Source of the DNA: Epiperipatus broadwayi
Lineage: Eukaryota > Onychophora > Udeonychophora > Euonychophora > Peripatidae
Direction of reading: 5' to 3'
DNA length: 64,000 bases
NCBI GenBank assembly: GCA_028023455.1
Contig: JAQFVV010006245.1
Location: 7,523,331-7,587,330 of the forward strand
A program made the translations under genes and the position numbers. This document shows positions 23,420 to 34,879 of the stretch, in pieces. Each line of letters begins with the position of its first letter. Within the stretch, counting starts at the first letter, position 1. The notes under the pieces were generated by a model. It saw only the letters and a program-made list of their open reading frames with translations. It was not told the origin of the DNA and ran no database searches.

Positions 23420-24940
23420 CGCGGGGGGGGGGTTATAACATTTACCTTCTGGTGATTATTGATTCTTCAAGTTCACAGTAGATCGCTCTAGATTAAGTGA
23501 TGATAACTACTCCTGGAATATTCTGTAAATTAAAAATAAAAGTGAACATTTAAATAAAGAAGCAATAATTAATAGTGTTAAATATTTGGATAATGAAAAA
23601 TGCTGGCTTTTTAATAAGATAAACTTTTCAGTTGGATTAGGATAAATAATATTTCCACAAATAAGCTATTTGAAATGATTTTCGTATTGTTATTTTCCCG
23701 TTATTTAATATTTAATTTTTACTAGGGGAAAAAAATATGTATCAGAAATGATCAAGTCCTATCCTCGTACAGCTTTATGTAGAAAAAAAAAAAAAGTTCC
23801 CTTTTAAACATAGTCATATTTGTAAATAATAGATATGTAATTTTAAAAATTAAAATAAATAATCATAAAGCTAACTAAGTCATACAAACGGAAATTAATA
23901 GAGTAAGATATGAAGTTATCATAAATCCTAGTTTATAGATTCATTCATGTTTATGACGAGTATTTAATAATAAAACATTCCGAGGCAATTAAAATTTAAT
24001 ATATTTTGATTATTTCAAAAATATCTCAATGTAAATCAAACTAATGACCATATTCAATCTTTAGATATATTATGATTCAGTTTACAACAATAAATGCTAT
24101 AATTATTTTTTAAATATCTTCTACATATAGTGTAGGCTTAAGTCTATATAAATAGTGCAAACAAAACTTGTGGTAGATTAACAACAAAGGAAAAACATTC
24201 TTAAACTAGTTTTACGTCAATAACTTTTTTTAAAATAAATTATGCTCACATATTAATATAAATATTTAATTAGTAAAATTTTAATATTATAAATGAAGAG
24301 TATTATAAAAAAGATTGCATTGAAATATAGCTGTATCTTAAGAAATAAATAGTTGTTAGACGTACGAAGAATACCTTTCTCCCAGTGGAGGTGTGTGTTT
24401 AATTATTTGGGCTAAAATTTTGAAACCCTGTGAATAAAAACAAATTGATTTTCTTTCTAAATAATTCTGTATTCTATGTACATAAAATTGTGAAAGGGGA
24501 AGCTCATTACATATTTTGTAGTGGTTGCTATAGTTATAATCAAGATTAAATCTATAAGCAAATAAGTATTTGTAATGTTGAAGTGTTTATTGATTATATC
24601 TAAAAGCATATATTTATTTTGTCGCAATAAAAGATAGTTAGTTGTTCACCTAAAAAGTTTTTTTTAAAACTAAATGACATTTTTACTTAATTTTTTTCAA
24701 GACTAATTACATGACATTACTTAATAAGTAATTGGTATTATTTAAAAAAAAAAAAAAATTTTTTTTAAAAAAAGTGTCTACAACATGCATCATAACGATA
24801 ATATTAACTGCAGTCACGTGTAAATAAATATTGCCTTTCCAACTCCTGAAAAAAAAAAAAGGAAAGATAGAAAATACAGTAATAGCAAACTCAGACTTTT
24901 AAACTCCCTTTAGTCATTCACTTCATCTTATGTAACCGAT
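23420..24940. other. A+T-rich sequence, no gene recognised
   Basis: Poly-A and poly-T tracts (for example 24746-24770) and no coding blocks. Confidence 0.5.
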
Positions 24941-24944
24941 ACAC

Positions 24945-25064
24945 ATGACCATATACATACGTGCTAAAAGATAAATAATCTCCAATAACTGATGAATGCT
25001 GGTTCAGCATGAAATGTCTATATTGTAAATTATTTATCTTTTTCGCATGTATGTATATGGTCAT
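24945..25064 (+). mobile_element. Hairpin element closed by a hammerhead-like fold
   Basis: Arms 24945-24979 and 25029-25064 (reading ATGACCATATACATAC... and its reverse) pair almost fully, with a short internal mismatch region. The part between them is exactly the hammerhead-like motif at 24983-25025, so the arms act as an extension of its helix I. No tRNA boxes or coding sequence. Confidence 0.75.
24983..25025 (+). ncRNA. Candidate type I hammerhead ribozyme
   Basis: In order: CAATAA (helix I, 5' side), CTGATGA (24989-24995), a perfect six-base helix II ATGCTG-GTT-CAGCAT (24996-25010), GAA (25011-25013), ATGT (25014-25017), C (cleavage triplet GTC 25016-25018), and TATATTG (helix I, 3' side, one bulged A). 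CTGANGA, GAA and the GTC triplet are the invariant parts of the hammerhead catalytic core. Helix III would be only ATGT, self-complementary if G-U pairs are allowed, as expected for minimal hammerheads that cleave as dimers. Helix I extends through the flanking arms. Self-cleavage itself is inference. Confidence 0.62.
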
Positions 25065-25183
25065 AGAGAGCTTGAATGTCTAGGTTCAAATACTCTTATT
25101 ACATATAGTTTAAAGTATACATACTATATATGTACTTAAATAGTAATAGTAATTATATATTAAAGGTAAATTTATTGACAACT

Positions 25184-25740
25184 ATCATCATCATCATTAA
25201 CCATTATCAATCCACTGCAGAATGAAGGTCTCTCCAAGTTCAATCCATCTTCTCCGATCTTTAGCTCTTTTCTCCACATCACCCCTGCACACTTTCTCAT
25301 CTCATCCGTCCATCTCACATGTGGTCTCTTTCTGGGTCTCTTAAAATTTCTTGGAATCCAGTTTAAGATTTCAATTGTCCATCTATTATCATCTCTTCTA
25401 GCAATACGTTAATTTTTTCAATGAGGTCAGCAATACCTGTTTGTTCTCTTACCCATACATTGCATTTTCCATCTCTTCTTGTTACTCACAGCATGCATCT
25501 CTCCATATTTCTTTGAGTGGTCTGAAGTCTCTGTATTGTTCTTCTATTAAGTGTCCAAATCTCAGATCCATAAGTAAGAACTGGCAAACATATTTGTTAA
25601 AAACCTTCCTTTTCAAACACATAGGCATATTTCTTTTTAGTAACAAGTTATTTCTACCAAAAGCACTCCAACCAAGTTTAATTCTATAATGAATTTCATT
25701 CATTATGTTTCCATCTGTATAAACCAATATATAAAACATA
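25184..25740 (-). pseudogene. 3' end of a non-LTR retrotransposon (LINE family A)
   Basis: Minus-strand blocks in shifting frames: NEIHYRIKLGWSAFGRNN, MCLKRKVFNK, then LTYGSEIWTLNRR with TTQRNMERCML in the next frame, then KRPRKRPHVRWTDEMRK and RRWIELGETFILQWID. This is the C-terminal end of endonuclease/reverse-transcriptase LINE proteins of the kind ending in RPRGRP-RW-DD and an LGE-Q-W box. A (TGA)n stretch (25184-25198) directly follows the last codons, as is usual at 3' ends of RTE-like elements. Frameshifts and stops show that it is dead. The two short frames that overlap here on each strand are by-products. Confidence 0.82.
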
Positions 25741-25749
25741 AATACTTTT

Positions 25750-26040
25750 ACATATATACCATACTAGTCCATTAATCTGGTTAATTGATAATTTGTAATG
25801 TTCTTATTTAACTTCTACAGCAAACTATCAGTTTTTAAAATCTTCAACATAAATGCCTAATTGTAGCTTTCCAAATCTTTAGCCACATCTTCACAGTGAA
25901 AGCAGTCACTAATGCAGTTCTTTAGAGTATCTTTGTGGTATAAATAGAATTTGCCTCTCAACACAAAACCATGCTTAAGTTTGGTTTTTAGAAATTTACA
26001 ATAGTAGATTCTATAGCTTTATAGCCAGAAAACAAAATTT
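25750..26040 (-). pseudogene. Short LINE family B 3' fragment
   Basis: Minus-strand ILKNCISDCFHCEDVAKDLE parallels the terminal segment found again at about 26390-26500 (FHWEDMAKN-like) in the next copy. It is a second, truncated copy of LINE family B between the family A end and the longer family B copy. Confidence 0.5.
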
Positions 26041-26329
26041 CTTATTGATTGGCCATATGATTTATCCTCCATCATATTACAATAGCATTTTATTGTAAAA
26101 TATGTATTAAAAAAATAAACCATTATTTTTTTTTTGCATAGAATAATAATAAACATCCATTCAAAAAAGAATATGTCCATTCCAACTCCAAAAAAAAAAA
26201 AAAAAGAAAGAAAATAAGAGAGAGAGGTAAAAAAAACTATTTTAAAAAGGACTTTTGCAGTGACTACACAAACCATTCTTTGAACCACAAATACATCTCC
26301 ATATAAAATATGCTGATCAAATTTTATAT

Positions 26330-29300
26330 TTTATGTTTTTATGATGTTGTCTTTCAGTTTCCCCATAAGAAAATGTTTCTTTCTAAAATACTTCAACACA
26401 ATGCCTAATTGCATCTCTACCATATATTCTATTCTTTGCCATATCTTCCCAATGGAAACAATTGACATTGCACTTTTTTAGAAAGTCTTTAAGATAATAA
26501 TCCTTATAACATACATGGATCTACCTCTCCTACAAAACCCATATTTCAAGTTCATTACAAAACACACTTTTAGGAAGTCTTCCATTGTTTGTTCACTTTA
26601 CATGACTAATCATAGTGGATTCAATAGCACCATATCTTGCAAGCTGAATAATATATTGATTGTTTTTATGATCTTGCTATTATATTTTTAAAATTTTATG
26701 GAGTGTTCTTAAATGAAACTTTTCTAATGCCTTTATATTGCATGACTAGGAGGAAAAATTTCACACTCATACAATAAATTAGATAAAATAATAGCTGAGT
26801 TGCAATAATTATTTCCCTATAATAAAATACTTGTATCTTTTAGCTTGTTAAATGTAGCAGCAAAATCTTGCAGTTTATGTTGAATTTCAAGATCTAAGTT
26901 CACCTTTCTTCTTTTAAAACCATTAAGGTAATTAAACTAGTCTACATTCTCAAGTTGATAAATGTCCATGTTGAAAGTTACTGATATTTTTTCTTCCATC
27001 ACTGGCTGATAAAAAAAACTCCTTTAATTATATAAATGTTCAAACATTTATAAAGAAAAGGTAGACATGTTATTTTAAAACTTAGTTTTATTCATGCTGA
27101 GCATGCTTTCAGTATACTGTAAATCCAGAATCCAAGATGATGTTTGTGTTTTTGCTTTTAACTAATTTGAAGTTCTTCTTTTTACTTTTAACCAATTCAC
27201 ATTAAAAAATTTCACCAACAAACCTGTGTTGTATTTTGAATTTCAAAGACCATTATCATAAAATTTAAAATGAAAGTTGAAGAAAATATATATCCTTGTT
27301 TGACAACAGTTTTTATTTCAAATGCTTCAGATTTTTCACCTGTAGTAATAACTTTCTCATTTCATCATGTAGAAACTGTATAATACAAATAAATTTTGAG
27401 GGACAACCAACTAATTTCAAGCAATGTCATAGAGATGTCCTATTAATTGAATCAAATGCCTTGACCAAATTAATAAAAGCAATATATAAATCATTTCTTT
27501 GTTCCTGAGACTTTCTTCCATTTTCCTGACAATAAAATCATATCTATAGTGCTTCTTAATTCCCTAAAATCACATTGAGTCTCTAAAAACCATTCATTTA
27601 TAACTGGAAGCAATTAATTCAACAAAATTCTTGAAACTACTTTTGTCGTAGTGGATTATAATGATATTCCATAATAATTCTGCAATCTTACCTATTTCTT
27701 TTATGTTAAAAAATTGGAACAATTAAAGCATTCTTAAGATTGGATGGCACAACTTCATGGATTCAGATACTTCTAAAAAAATCAATATATTTGAAACTAA
27801 TATATCACCACCATATTTTTAAAACTATTCCAGGTATTTCATTAGGATATGCAGCCTTTTTATTTTTAAGATTACAAAAGGTGCTTTGATTTTATTAACC
27901 TGGATATCTTTGTTCAAATCTAAATGAATGTATAAAATCGATATATCAATAAGACATCTCAATTATTGTATCATTATTCAAAAGATAATCAAAATATATT
28001 TTTCATCTGCTCAAAATATCATTATTATCATATAAGAGAGTGCCATTTCTGGATTTATTAGAATTATGATATCATTTTTCAGATCCTTATGTTATTTTCA
28101 ATGCATCAAAAAAGATCTAGAATGACAACAATAAATGAATATCTGTATTTTTTTTGCAGTTTTAATCCACCAATCATGTTAAAGTCTTTTTGTCAATAAT
28201 GGAACTTCTGCCTTCAGATCTTTACATTTATTATGAAGTTCCACATTTAGTCTATTATTTTGCCAAGAAGTGAATGCCACAAGTTTCTTTTTAATTATAT
28301 AATTAATGATTATTATCAGAAAAACAGTCATAATTTATTTTTAATGAACTGAAGAATATGTTTGTTTGTATCCATATGCACATTCCTTGAGGGAATTCTA
28401 TGTTTCAGTATTATAAAAGTTTTAAAAATCCAAATATTTAATAGCTGTTAAAATTTAATGCATATAGTAGAATCTTTAAAAACTTGATCTGAGTCAAGCC
28501 ACTGTGAAATTGTATAAAGATAGGCATAATAAAACTTAATAGCACTAACATAGATGATATGTTTATATATGCAGCCAAAGATAAAATGAATAACATTCCT
28601 ACAGAACTTAATAAAGAATCTCCACTTGAATTATTTGTGGAAGTGGAAGATAAATATAAAGGCATACATTTTTTTTAGATTCACACATTTAAATAAACAA
28701 ATCTACATCTGACTATAAAGTGATCATGAAACTAATTCAAATCAGAGAAGCCATCTATCTTAAATCTAACATTCCATTTAAACACAAAATTACAGGGCTA
28801 TAGGGTTTTTTATACACACAAACAAAAATTTGTGTACATATGAGGCTGATAGAAAATCTAACATTGAAAAATACATTAAAGATCTTATGGACATCAGCCA
28901 CAATCATTCTACATTAATTAATATATTAATTTTTTTTGTATGATATTAACAAAACCCCTAGTAACAACAATCCACGCAAGCCATAGATTAGCCTTCCTTA
29001 TATTTCCAATATTTCAATAAGACTTTGGAAAATTTGAACAGATATCATTCAAGTATCTTTTAGATCACCTTTTTAACAATCTGCTTAACAATACCAAGGA
29101 CAAAGCTCCATTTGAACATGCTTCCCAAATAGTTTACAAAATTTCATATCATTTTTCAGCTTGCTGTGCAGTTCACTATGGAGAATCTTGAGTCAATAGA
29201 TCTATGAGTCACTCACCATAACTATCTTTTCTCCTCCTAACATCAAGATCATGTGCACAGAGAGGGATGATTGAAAGAGAAAATTCAAAGAGGCATTGTT

Positions 29301-29990
29301 ATTGCATGTGGTCTGCATTCAATCAACAGAGAAGAATCTCATGTTCCTCTATCAAAAAAAAAATCTGACACTTATAAATTTATGTTTCTCTCTGAAATAA
29401 TTTGCATACTTTTTAACCTTTATATGGTCATCCTGTCAATAATCTAGTTTATTTCTTCTTACAATTTTGGTGAAAAATGGCTGAAAGCTGGCTTAGTGCT
29501 ATTAAGTTTTATTGTACCTATCTTTATGTATTTTCATAGTGGCTGGATTCAGTTCAAGTTTTTGGAGTATTTCATTAATAAATGAAAAGAGATTAATGTT
29601 GAATAATTACACTTATAGTAAATTCTTCTAAAGAATGAACATCAATTTATTTGTGAATATAATTGCAGTAATATCTATTTTTTAATACAACTGTTATTTT
29701 AATTTTAGAGTATACTAATCCATAATCTGTCCAACAATCTGAGCTTGTGAATGATCATTTAATATGAAATTCTCTTGCATTCTGACTCATAACAATAATA
29801 TAATCTATTAAATGCCATTATTTTGAGTGTAGGAGCATTCATGTTCCTTTGTCATGGTTTTTCTGTCTAAACAAAGTGTTTGTGTTGTCAATTCATGTAT
29901 TATGCATAAATTCAATAATAACAAACCATTTGAGTTTATGGTCCTAATACCATTATTTCCAATAACTATTGATCAAAGCCTACTATTTGT
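26330..29990 (-). pseudogene. Non-LTR retrotransposon relic (LINE family B), long copy
   Basis: Reading from high to low coordinates: endonuclease end with NHDKGT, WHLIDYIIV and SSDCWTDYGLVYSKIKI (29690-29910), the linker with CKDLKAEVPLLTKRL then DWWIKT (28160-28260), RT blocks around 27250-27900 (GKSEAFEIKTVVKQGYIFS at about 27290-27340), and the C-terminal part with LQDFAATFNKL, LSNLLYECE (26760-26890). APE-type endonuclease followed by RT is the LINE layout. All blocks are interrupted. About 1.3 kb between the endonuclease end and the linker (28400-29690) does not fit and contains an inverted duplicate: about 28480-28545 recurs reversed at about 29490-29570. Confidence 0.75.
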
Positions 29991-30072
29991 ATTAAAAAGT
30001 GCATATCCATAAGTAAGAATTGGTAAAATACATTTACTAAAAATCTTCATTTTCAAAAACATAGGCATATTT

Positions 30073-30553
30073 TTCTGAAGCTTTGTAATAATGGTATTTT
30101 AGTTGTATTTATAAATTGAAATATTTCCATAATCTAATATAAGTATTCAATGTCTTTAGAAAAAATTAACTTTGCTTAAATATTCCCAATACATTCAACT
30201 GTTAGTAATAGCACACAGGTTAGTATGTGCACAATGTTTCAAGAGGTATTATTCTTCACTCTTCTTCAGATCTTGCTGGTCTGATCAATGAATAATAGTA
30301 CTAGCATGGGAATCAAATCTGGACCCTGAGTTCTTCAATATTGAAATTTAAGATAATGCTCTAACTAGGCAGGTTTGATTCCCACCACTAGTCTAGCCAG
30401 CAATACCTGAATAAAAGGGAAGAATGATACTGTTCGAAACATTGTACATATATTAAAATTACTAACAGTTGAATGTATTTGGAATATTTAAATAAAGTTA
30501 ATTTTTCTAAAGACATTTAATACTTATATTAGATGATAAATATATAAATATAA
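30073..30553. mobile_element. Head-to-head SINE dimer inserted in LINE family A
   Basis: The 12-mer ATAGGCATATTT occurs on both sides (30061-30072 and 30554-30565), and the LINE reading continues across the gap, so this is a clean insertion with target duplication. Inside, two SINE copies face each other: the tails with TTAAATAAAGTTAATTTTTC lie outside, hammerhead-like motifs (minus about 30235-30275; plus 30407-30440, CGAAACATTG) next, and tRNA-like heads meet in the centre near 30350-30370 (B-box-like GATTTGATTCCC on the left, GGTTTGATTCCC at 30372-30383 on the right). Confidence 0.8.
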
Positions 30554-31718
30554 ATAGGCATATTTCTTTTTTAATATTGTGTTATTTTTACCAAAAGCAC
30601 TTTATCCAAGTTTAATTCTATGATTAATTTTATTCATTATGTTTTCATATTAATATGACCAAGATATTTGTAATTATTAACTTGATCTAATTAATCATTA
30701 TCAATCTTTATTTTTTTCTTCTGAAAAAATCTGCTGAACATTATTTTAATTTTTTTTAAATATTTATCTTTAGTCCTACTTCCTTATTTTCATTTCATAA
30801 TTATTGCATTTCTCAAAGCTCTAAAATAGTTTTTTCAAAAACAATCACATCATCTTCAAAATTTAGATGACTTAAATAATCTATATTTACTGTTACTCCC
30901 TTAGCTTCCTATTTTAATTTGTAAAATATTTTTTGTAAAACTGCTGTAAATTTTCTTAGAGATATGGACTCAATCTGTCATATATCTTTCTCACTATTAA
31001 TTTTCATAGTATCACTATGTAATAGAATCATTGTTGTTGCATATGGATAAATATTCTTGGTCTCATGAAATACTTTGATCACTGTAAAAATTATTGTAGA
31101 ATCAGATGCTCTTTAATAATCTACAAGTCCAATGCATAATTACAACTGCATTAATGTATTAGTTCTTTTTATAACTTTTCTCAATATTTAGAAGTTATAG
31201 ACTGTGTTAAAAATACTTTTAAATCCAGTCCATTCTTTTGGCTGATTAAAACAGAGTTTACTATAGACACATTATAATTATCTTGATTCTGTAACTCCAA
31301 ATTCTTTAAATATCAATATTACTACTGCATTCTTCCAGTAATCTAGCATATCTTTATTATTTAGACATTGATATATTGTTTTGGCAACAATTTTTCCATT
31401 TTTTCACTTGGGTTTTTTAAGATATCAATAATAAGTTCATCATTTCCTGTATTTTCACCCTTTTCATAGATTTAATTGCCCATTTCATGTTGACTTTTAA
31501 AATGCTTGGAAATTCAGAAGATGTAGTAATTGTAGCGGATATTTTGTTTTCTAGTTCTTTATTACTACATAATTCTTTGTAGAACTCTTCCACTCATTTT
31601 ATAAAAGCATTTCTCTTCTATCTTCTAGTATTTGGGCTATTTCCCATATTTCCTGCATGCATCATTCTATTTGTTTGTTAATTATTTTTGCATATTTCTC
31701 AAACTTTTCGTCAGATAA

Positions 31719-31988
31719 CTACATGATTTGATTTTCTTTTATATTACTTTCTACTCCCTTTTTGTTATGTTCTATTTCTGTTATATCTTTATTTTCAAAT
31801 TTAATGTTATCGTTTGAGTCAGAAATGTTTTCTGGTTCTGGCTTAATTTCTGAGTCAGACTTATTTTCAAATTCAATGTTATTGTTTGAATCAGAAATGT
31901 TTTCTGGTTCTGGCTTAATTTCTGAGTCAGATTTATTTTTTGATTCAGGTTTAGTTTCTGAATTGGATTTATTCTCTAATTTGGACAT
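31719..31988 (-). pseudogene. Acidic, Lys/Ser/Glu-rich repeat segment
   Basis: An 89-codon minus-strand frame made of a 24-residue repeat (about 2.3 copies) based on FENKSDSEIKPEPENISDSN. It has very low complexity, no hydrophobic core and a charge pattern of disordered linkers. It sits between the N-terminal region and the RT of LINE family A, so I read it as an expanded linker of that element rather than a host gene. The opposite-strand frame (31762-32103) is its shadow. Confidence 0.5.
31791..31940. repeat. 72-bp tandem repeat
   Basis: The unit starting ATTTTCAAATT recurs after 72 bases with about five substitutions, keeping the frame of the 24-residue peptide repeat on the minus strand; a partial third copy follows. 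Confidence 0.85.
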
Positions 31989-32400
31989 AAAATTTTGTAC
32001 TTGTTTTCTAATTCCATTTCATTTGAAGTATTTGAGCCATTCAAATATGCATACTTACTTGCGTTTTCCTATTTATTTTCAGTTTCATCTATTTAGCTAT
32101 TAACTGTTTTACACTCTGGTCAAATTTCATGCTTTCTAGTATTTGCCTATTTTCTAGTCAGATTATGCTCACCTCCTATATTAATTGTTCTATTCTTTCA
32201 TCGACCATTTCTGGGTATTTCTCAAAGTTTTCTTCAAACAACTTGGTAATTTCATTTTCTTATATATTATTTTGAGCCTTCATTTTTGTTTTGGCTCTAT
32301 TATACATTAAATTTGGTTTTACAATTATTACTGTTTCTCACACAAATTTTATTTTACTGGGTTTATTTATTTTTTTAAATATTTTTAAATTAAACGAAGC

Positions 32401-34870
32401 GTTCGATTAACTCCCAAAACTCCATTCCTCTCTAATTCCTACCTGACTATAAATAACCCCAATAACAAATTTATCTATCTCTCTGGCCACTTTTCCTCTC
32501 ACATTTTTATTTACAATTTTTAATTATTTTGATTCTTAACTATTTTATAATTTTAATATTATAATTTGTTTGCTTTAGTCTATTTCTCTTCTCACACTGC
32601 TCACTGATTTTAATTTTTCTAACTACAATTTAGCATTTATTTTGAATTTTAGTTCCGAACTTTTTTTTTTTTTAATTTTCATTACAAATTTTACTTTTTT
32701 AACTTTGATTGTGCTGGACTAATTTATGGCATTTTGGCATTCATGTTGGATGGCATTTGAACCGGATCTGTGTAATGAAGCTTATTCTTGCTAGGTTTAA
32801 ATACCTTTTAATATAACTTTTTAATATCTAAACTTTAATATCACTTTAATAACCAAGTTTAATATCTAAACTTTAACAAGCTTATTATTAAGCTCAATAC
32901 ATAACTTTTTGGTAAATATTTTTTTATATGTTTACTACTATGGGAAGGGATCGGTCCTTCAAGCAGGAAGGGTACCATTGATAGCATAGCCATCAATAAT
33001 CCCATGGTCAGATCGAGCTATATAAAGTATAACATGATGACATTTGCTGACTGTGGCCTATCTCTACTGCTGGCATCAAAACTCTGCCATCCAAAGCATT
33101 TTACTTGTTTTGAGAGTCAAACTCAAGTGCCATCTGACCATATTATATAGCCAGCATGCAAAGGATGACAGGCACCCAATCCAACACTTGAAATATCCCA
33201 AGCTATCTCATACTCTTAAATCAGGGTCCAGCACATTCATTTAACACATAAAAAATAACTATACACTTAAATTACTGCTGTCACAGTGACAAGAGAGAGA
33301 ATAGACCAAATAATACTTAAGCAAACTTTAATATTTATTCATGCACAGACATATTTCACATAATATAAAATAACATAATAATATAAAAATTTACATAAAA
33401 ATATAAGTGATTGATCAGGTTAAATTTTATCATAGTCCTTTGTTAAAGTTCAATTCAATTAAAAATAAAGTGTGTATAAACAATTATTATGGAAAAATAT
33501 ATTATCAGGTTTTCATGATATTGAGATGACCCAGTTCATTTGTTTTTGTTTTGCAACAGTGTTACTTTTCAACAAGTTGGCTATTTGGTCTCTGTAGATG
33601 GTTCCAGGATTTATTTTCCATTTTTTGGCTTGATAATGGCAGAGAGAGGGAGAGAGAGTTTGTGACAGTATCTATTTTACCATTTTGGCATTAGTTTGCA
33701 GTGAGGATTCAGGCAAAAACAGTTGATTTGTGGAGGATTTTTGGGGCCTGAAGCCCAGTCCAACACTTCTAAAATGATCTAGCAATACATTTTGCTAGAT
33801 CTACAGCTGCTGCAACAATATTATCCACAGCAGTAATGAATGACTATATTCTGTCCTTAGATTTTTGGATCTCTGGTACAATAAATAATGTAACAGCACA
33901 AAATGAAGGCTGGAATGATTCACAGACTCAAGAGCGGGATACTATAACAATAGATGTTGGTGATTTTTATACCCTCTCTCTTTGTTTTTTTAATCATTAT
34001 CATTGTTTTTAATTTTGATCATAACTTGAATGTTTTTTCTTAATTAATTTTTATATTTTGTTAATCTAATTGATTTTTACATTGCATGTTATAGTTTACA
34101 TGTTTTTCTTTTAATTAATTCAATCAGTAATCTTTTCAACCAATTGCATTTTCAAAAGTTTTTTTCACAAACAAATTTTATTCTAACTTTCCATATTTAC
34201 TTATTTTTTTAAAAAGGAGAAAGTTTTAAATTTTTCTATTTTAGATTCCCCTCCACCCAATCTCGATAGCTTTAGTCTGTTTTAAAAGAACAATATAACA
34301 GGTTTTTTTTTAATTTTACAAAGTTGCATTTTAAAACTACTTTTGAAATAATAATTATTTTTGACTAGTCTCATTTATTTGATTTTTTTTTCTTTATTAA
34401 TAAATTTGATTATGTATTTTTGGAATTATAAAACGTAATGCAGATATATGTAAGTTTCATAATATATATCTCTTGCTAGCATTACAATATATATAATTAA
34501 ACAATTAGTGTAACTTAAAAACATAACATTAAATAACGCTATGATACAATTAACCAGAAACAAGACTTATGCTTCCAAAATAAATTAAGATAAGAAAATT
34601 TAAAACTTTAAAGAATTTACTCTCAAATCAGCAACAAGTGTCAATAATCAAAAAACTAATTATGAAATTAATTATTTACTAGAAAACAATTCAAAACCAT
34701 TTATATAAAAATATTCACAAAGGATATATGATAATAGCTGTTGAATTTACCCATCCCAAAATTGTAATTGTTCCACAATATATCTTTAAAGAAAAATGCA
34801 ATGTCAGATATATTAAGTAAGACAATCTGAGTGACCAATTTTGAGAAATTTCTGAAAGAGTTTTGTGTTT
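32401..34870. other. Unclassified region with two less A+T-rich blocks
   Basis: Block 32938-33247 and block 33530-33960 have clearly more G+C than their surroundings and look like repeat or LTR pieces, but I find no matching ends. A 66-codon frame at 33044-33244 and a 58-codon frame at 33836-34012 (MNDYILSLDFWISGTINNVT at its start) lie in them; neither has a recognisable motif. GATCTAGCAA and its reverse form a small hairpin near 33776-33802. Confidence 0.4.
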
Positions 34871-34879
34871 TTCAATTAT

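Larger units (their letters stand above)
29995..32400 (-). pseudogene. Non-LTR retrotransposon relic (LINE family A), long copy
   Basis: Minus-strand RT order is clear: MLDYWKNAVVILIF (about 31310), SIFNTVYNF region, LGL/VDY palm start near 31110, IYPYATTMILLHSDT (about 31000), FTAVLQKIFYKL, then SHLNFEDDVIVFEKTI at about 30825-30870 (the palm ADD motif is EDD) and VGLKINI. The NEINHRIKLG block near 30600-30640 continues at 30000-30060, after the inserted hairpin element 30073-30553. Upstream (31700-32400) lie a repetitive acidic segment and two related ELFEEKFEKY-like segments. Many frameshifts and stops. Confidence 0.8.

Noticed and set aside
26019-26288. 89-codon minus-strand frame in the LINE region
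   Set aside because: Phe-rich because it crosses poly-A tracts; it joins the ends of unrelated repeat copies.
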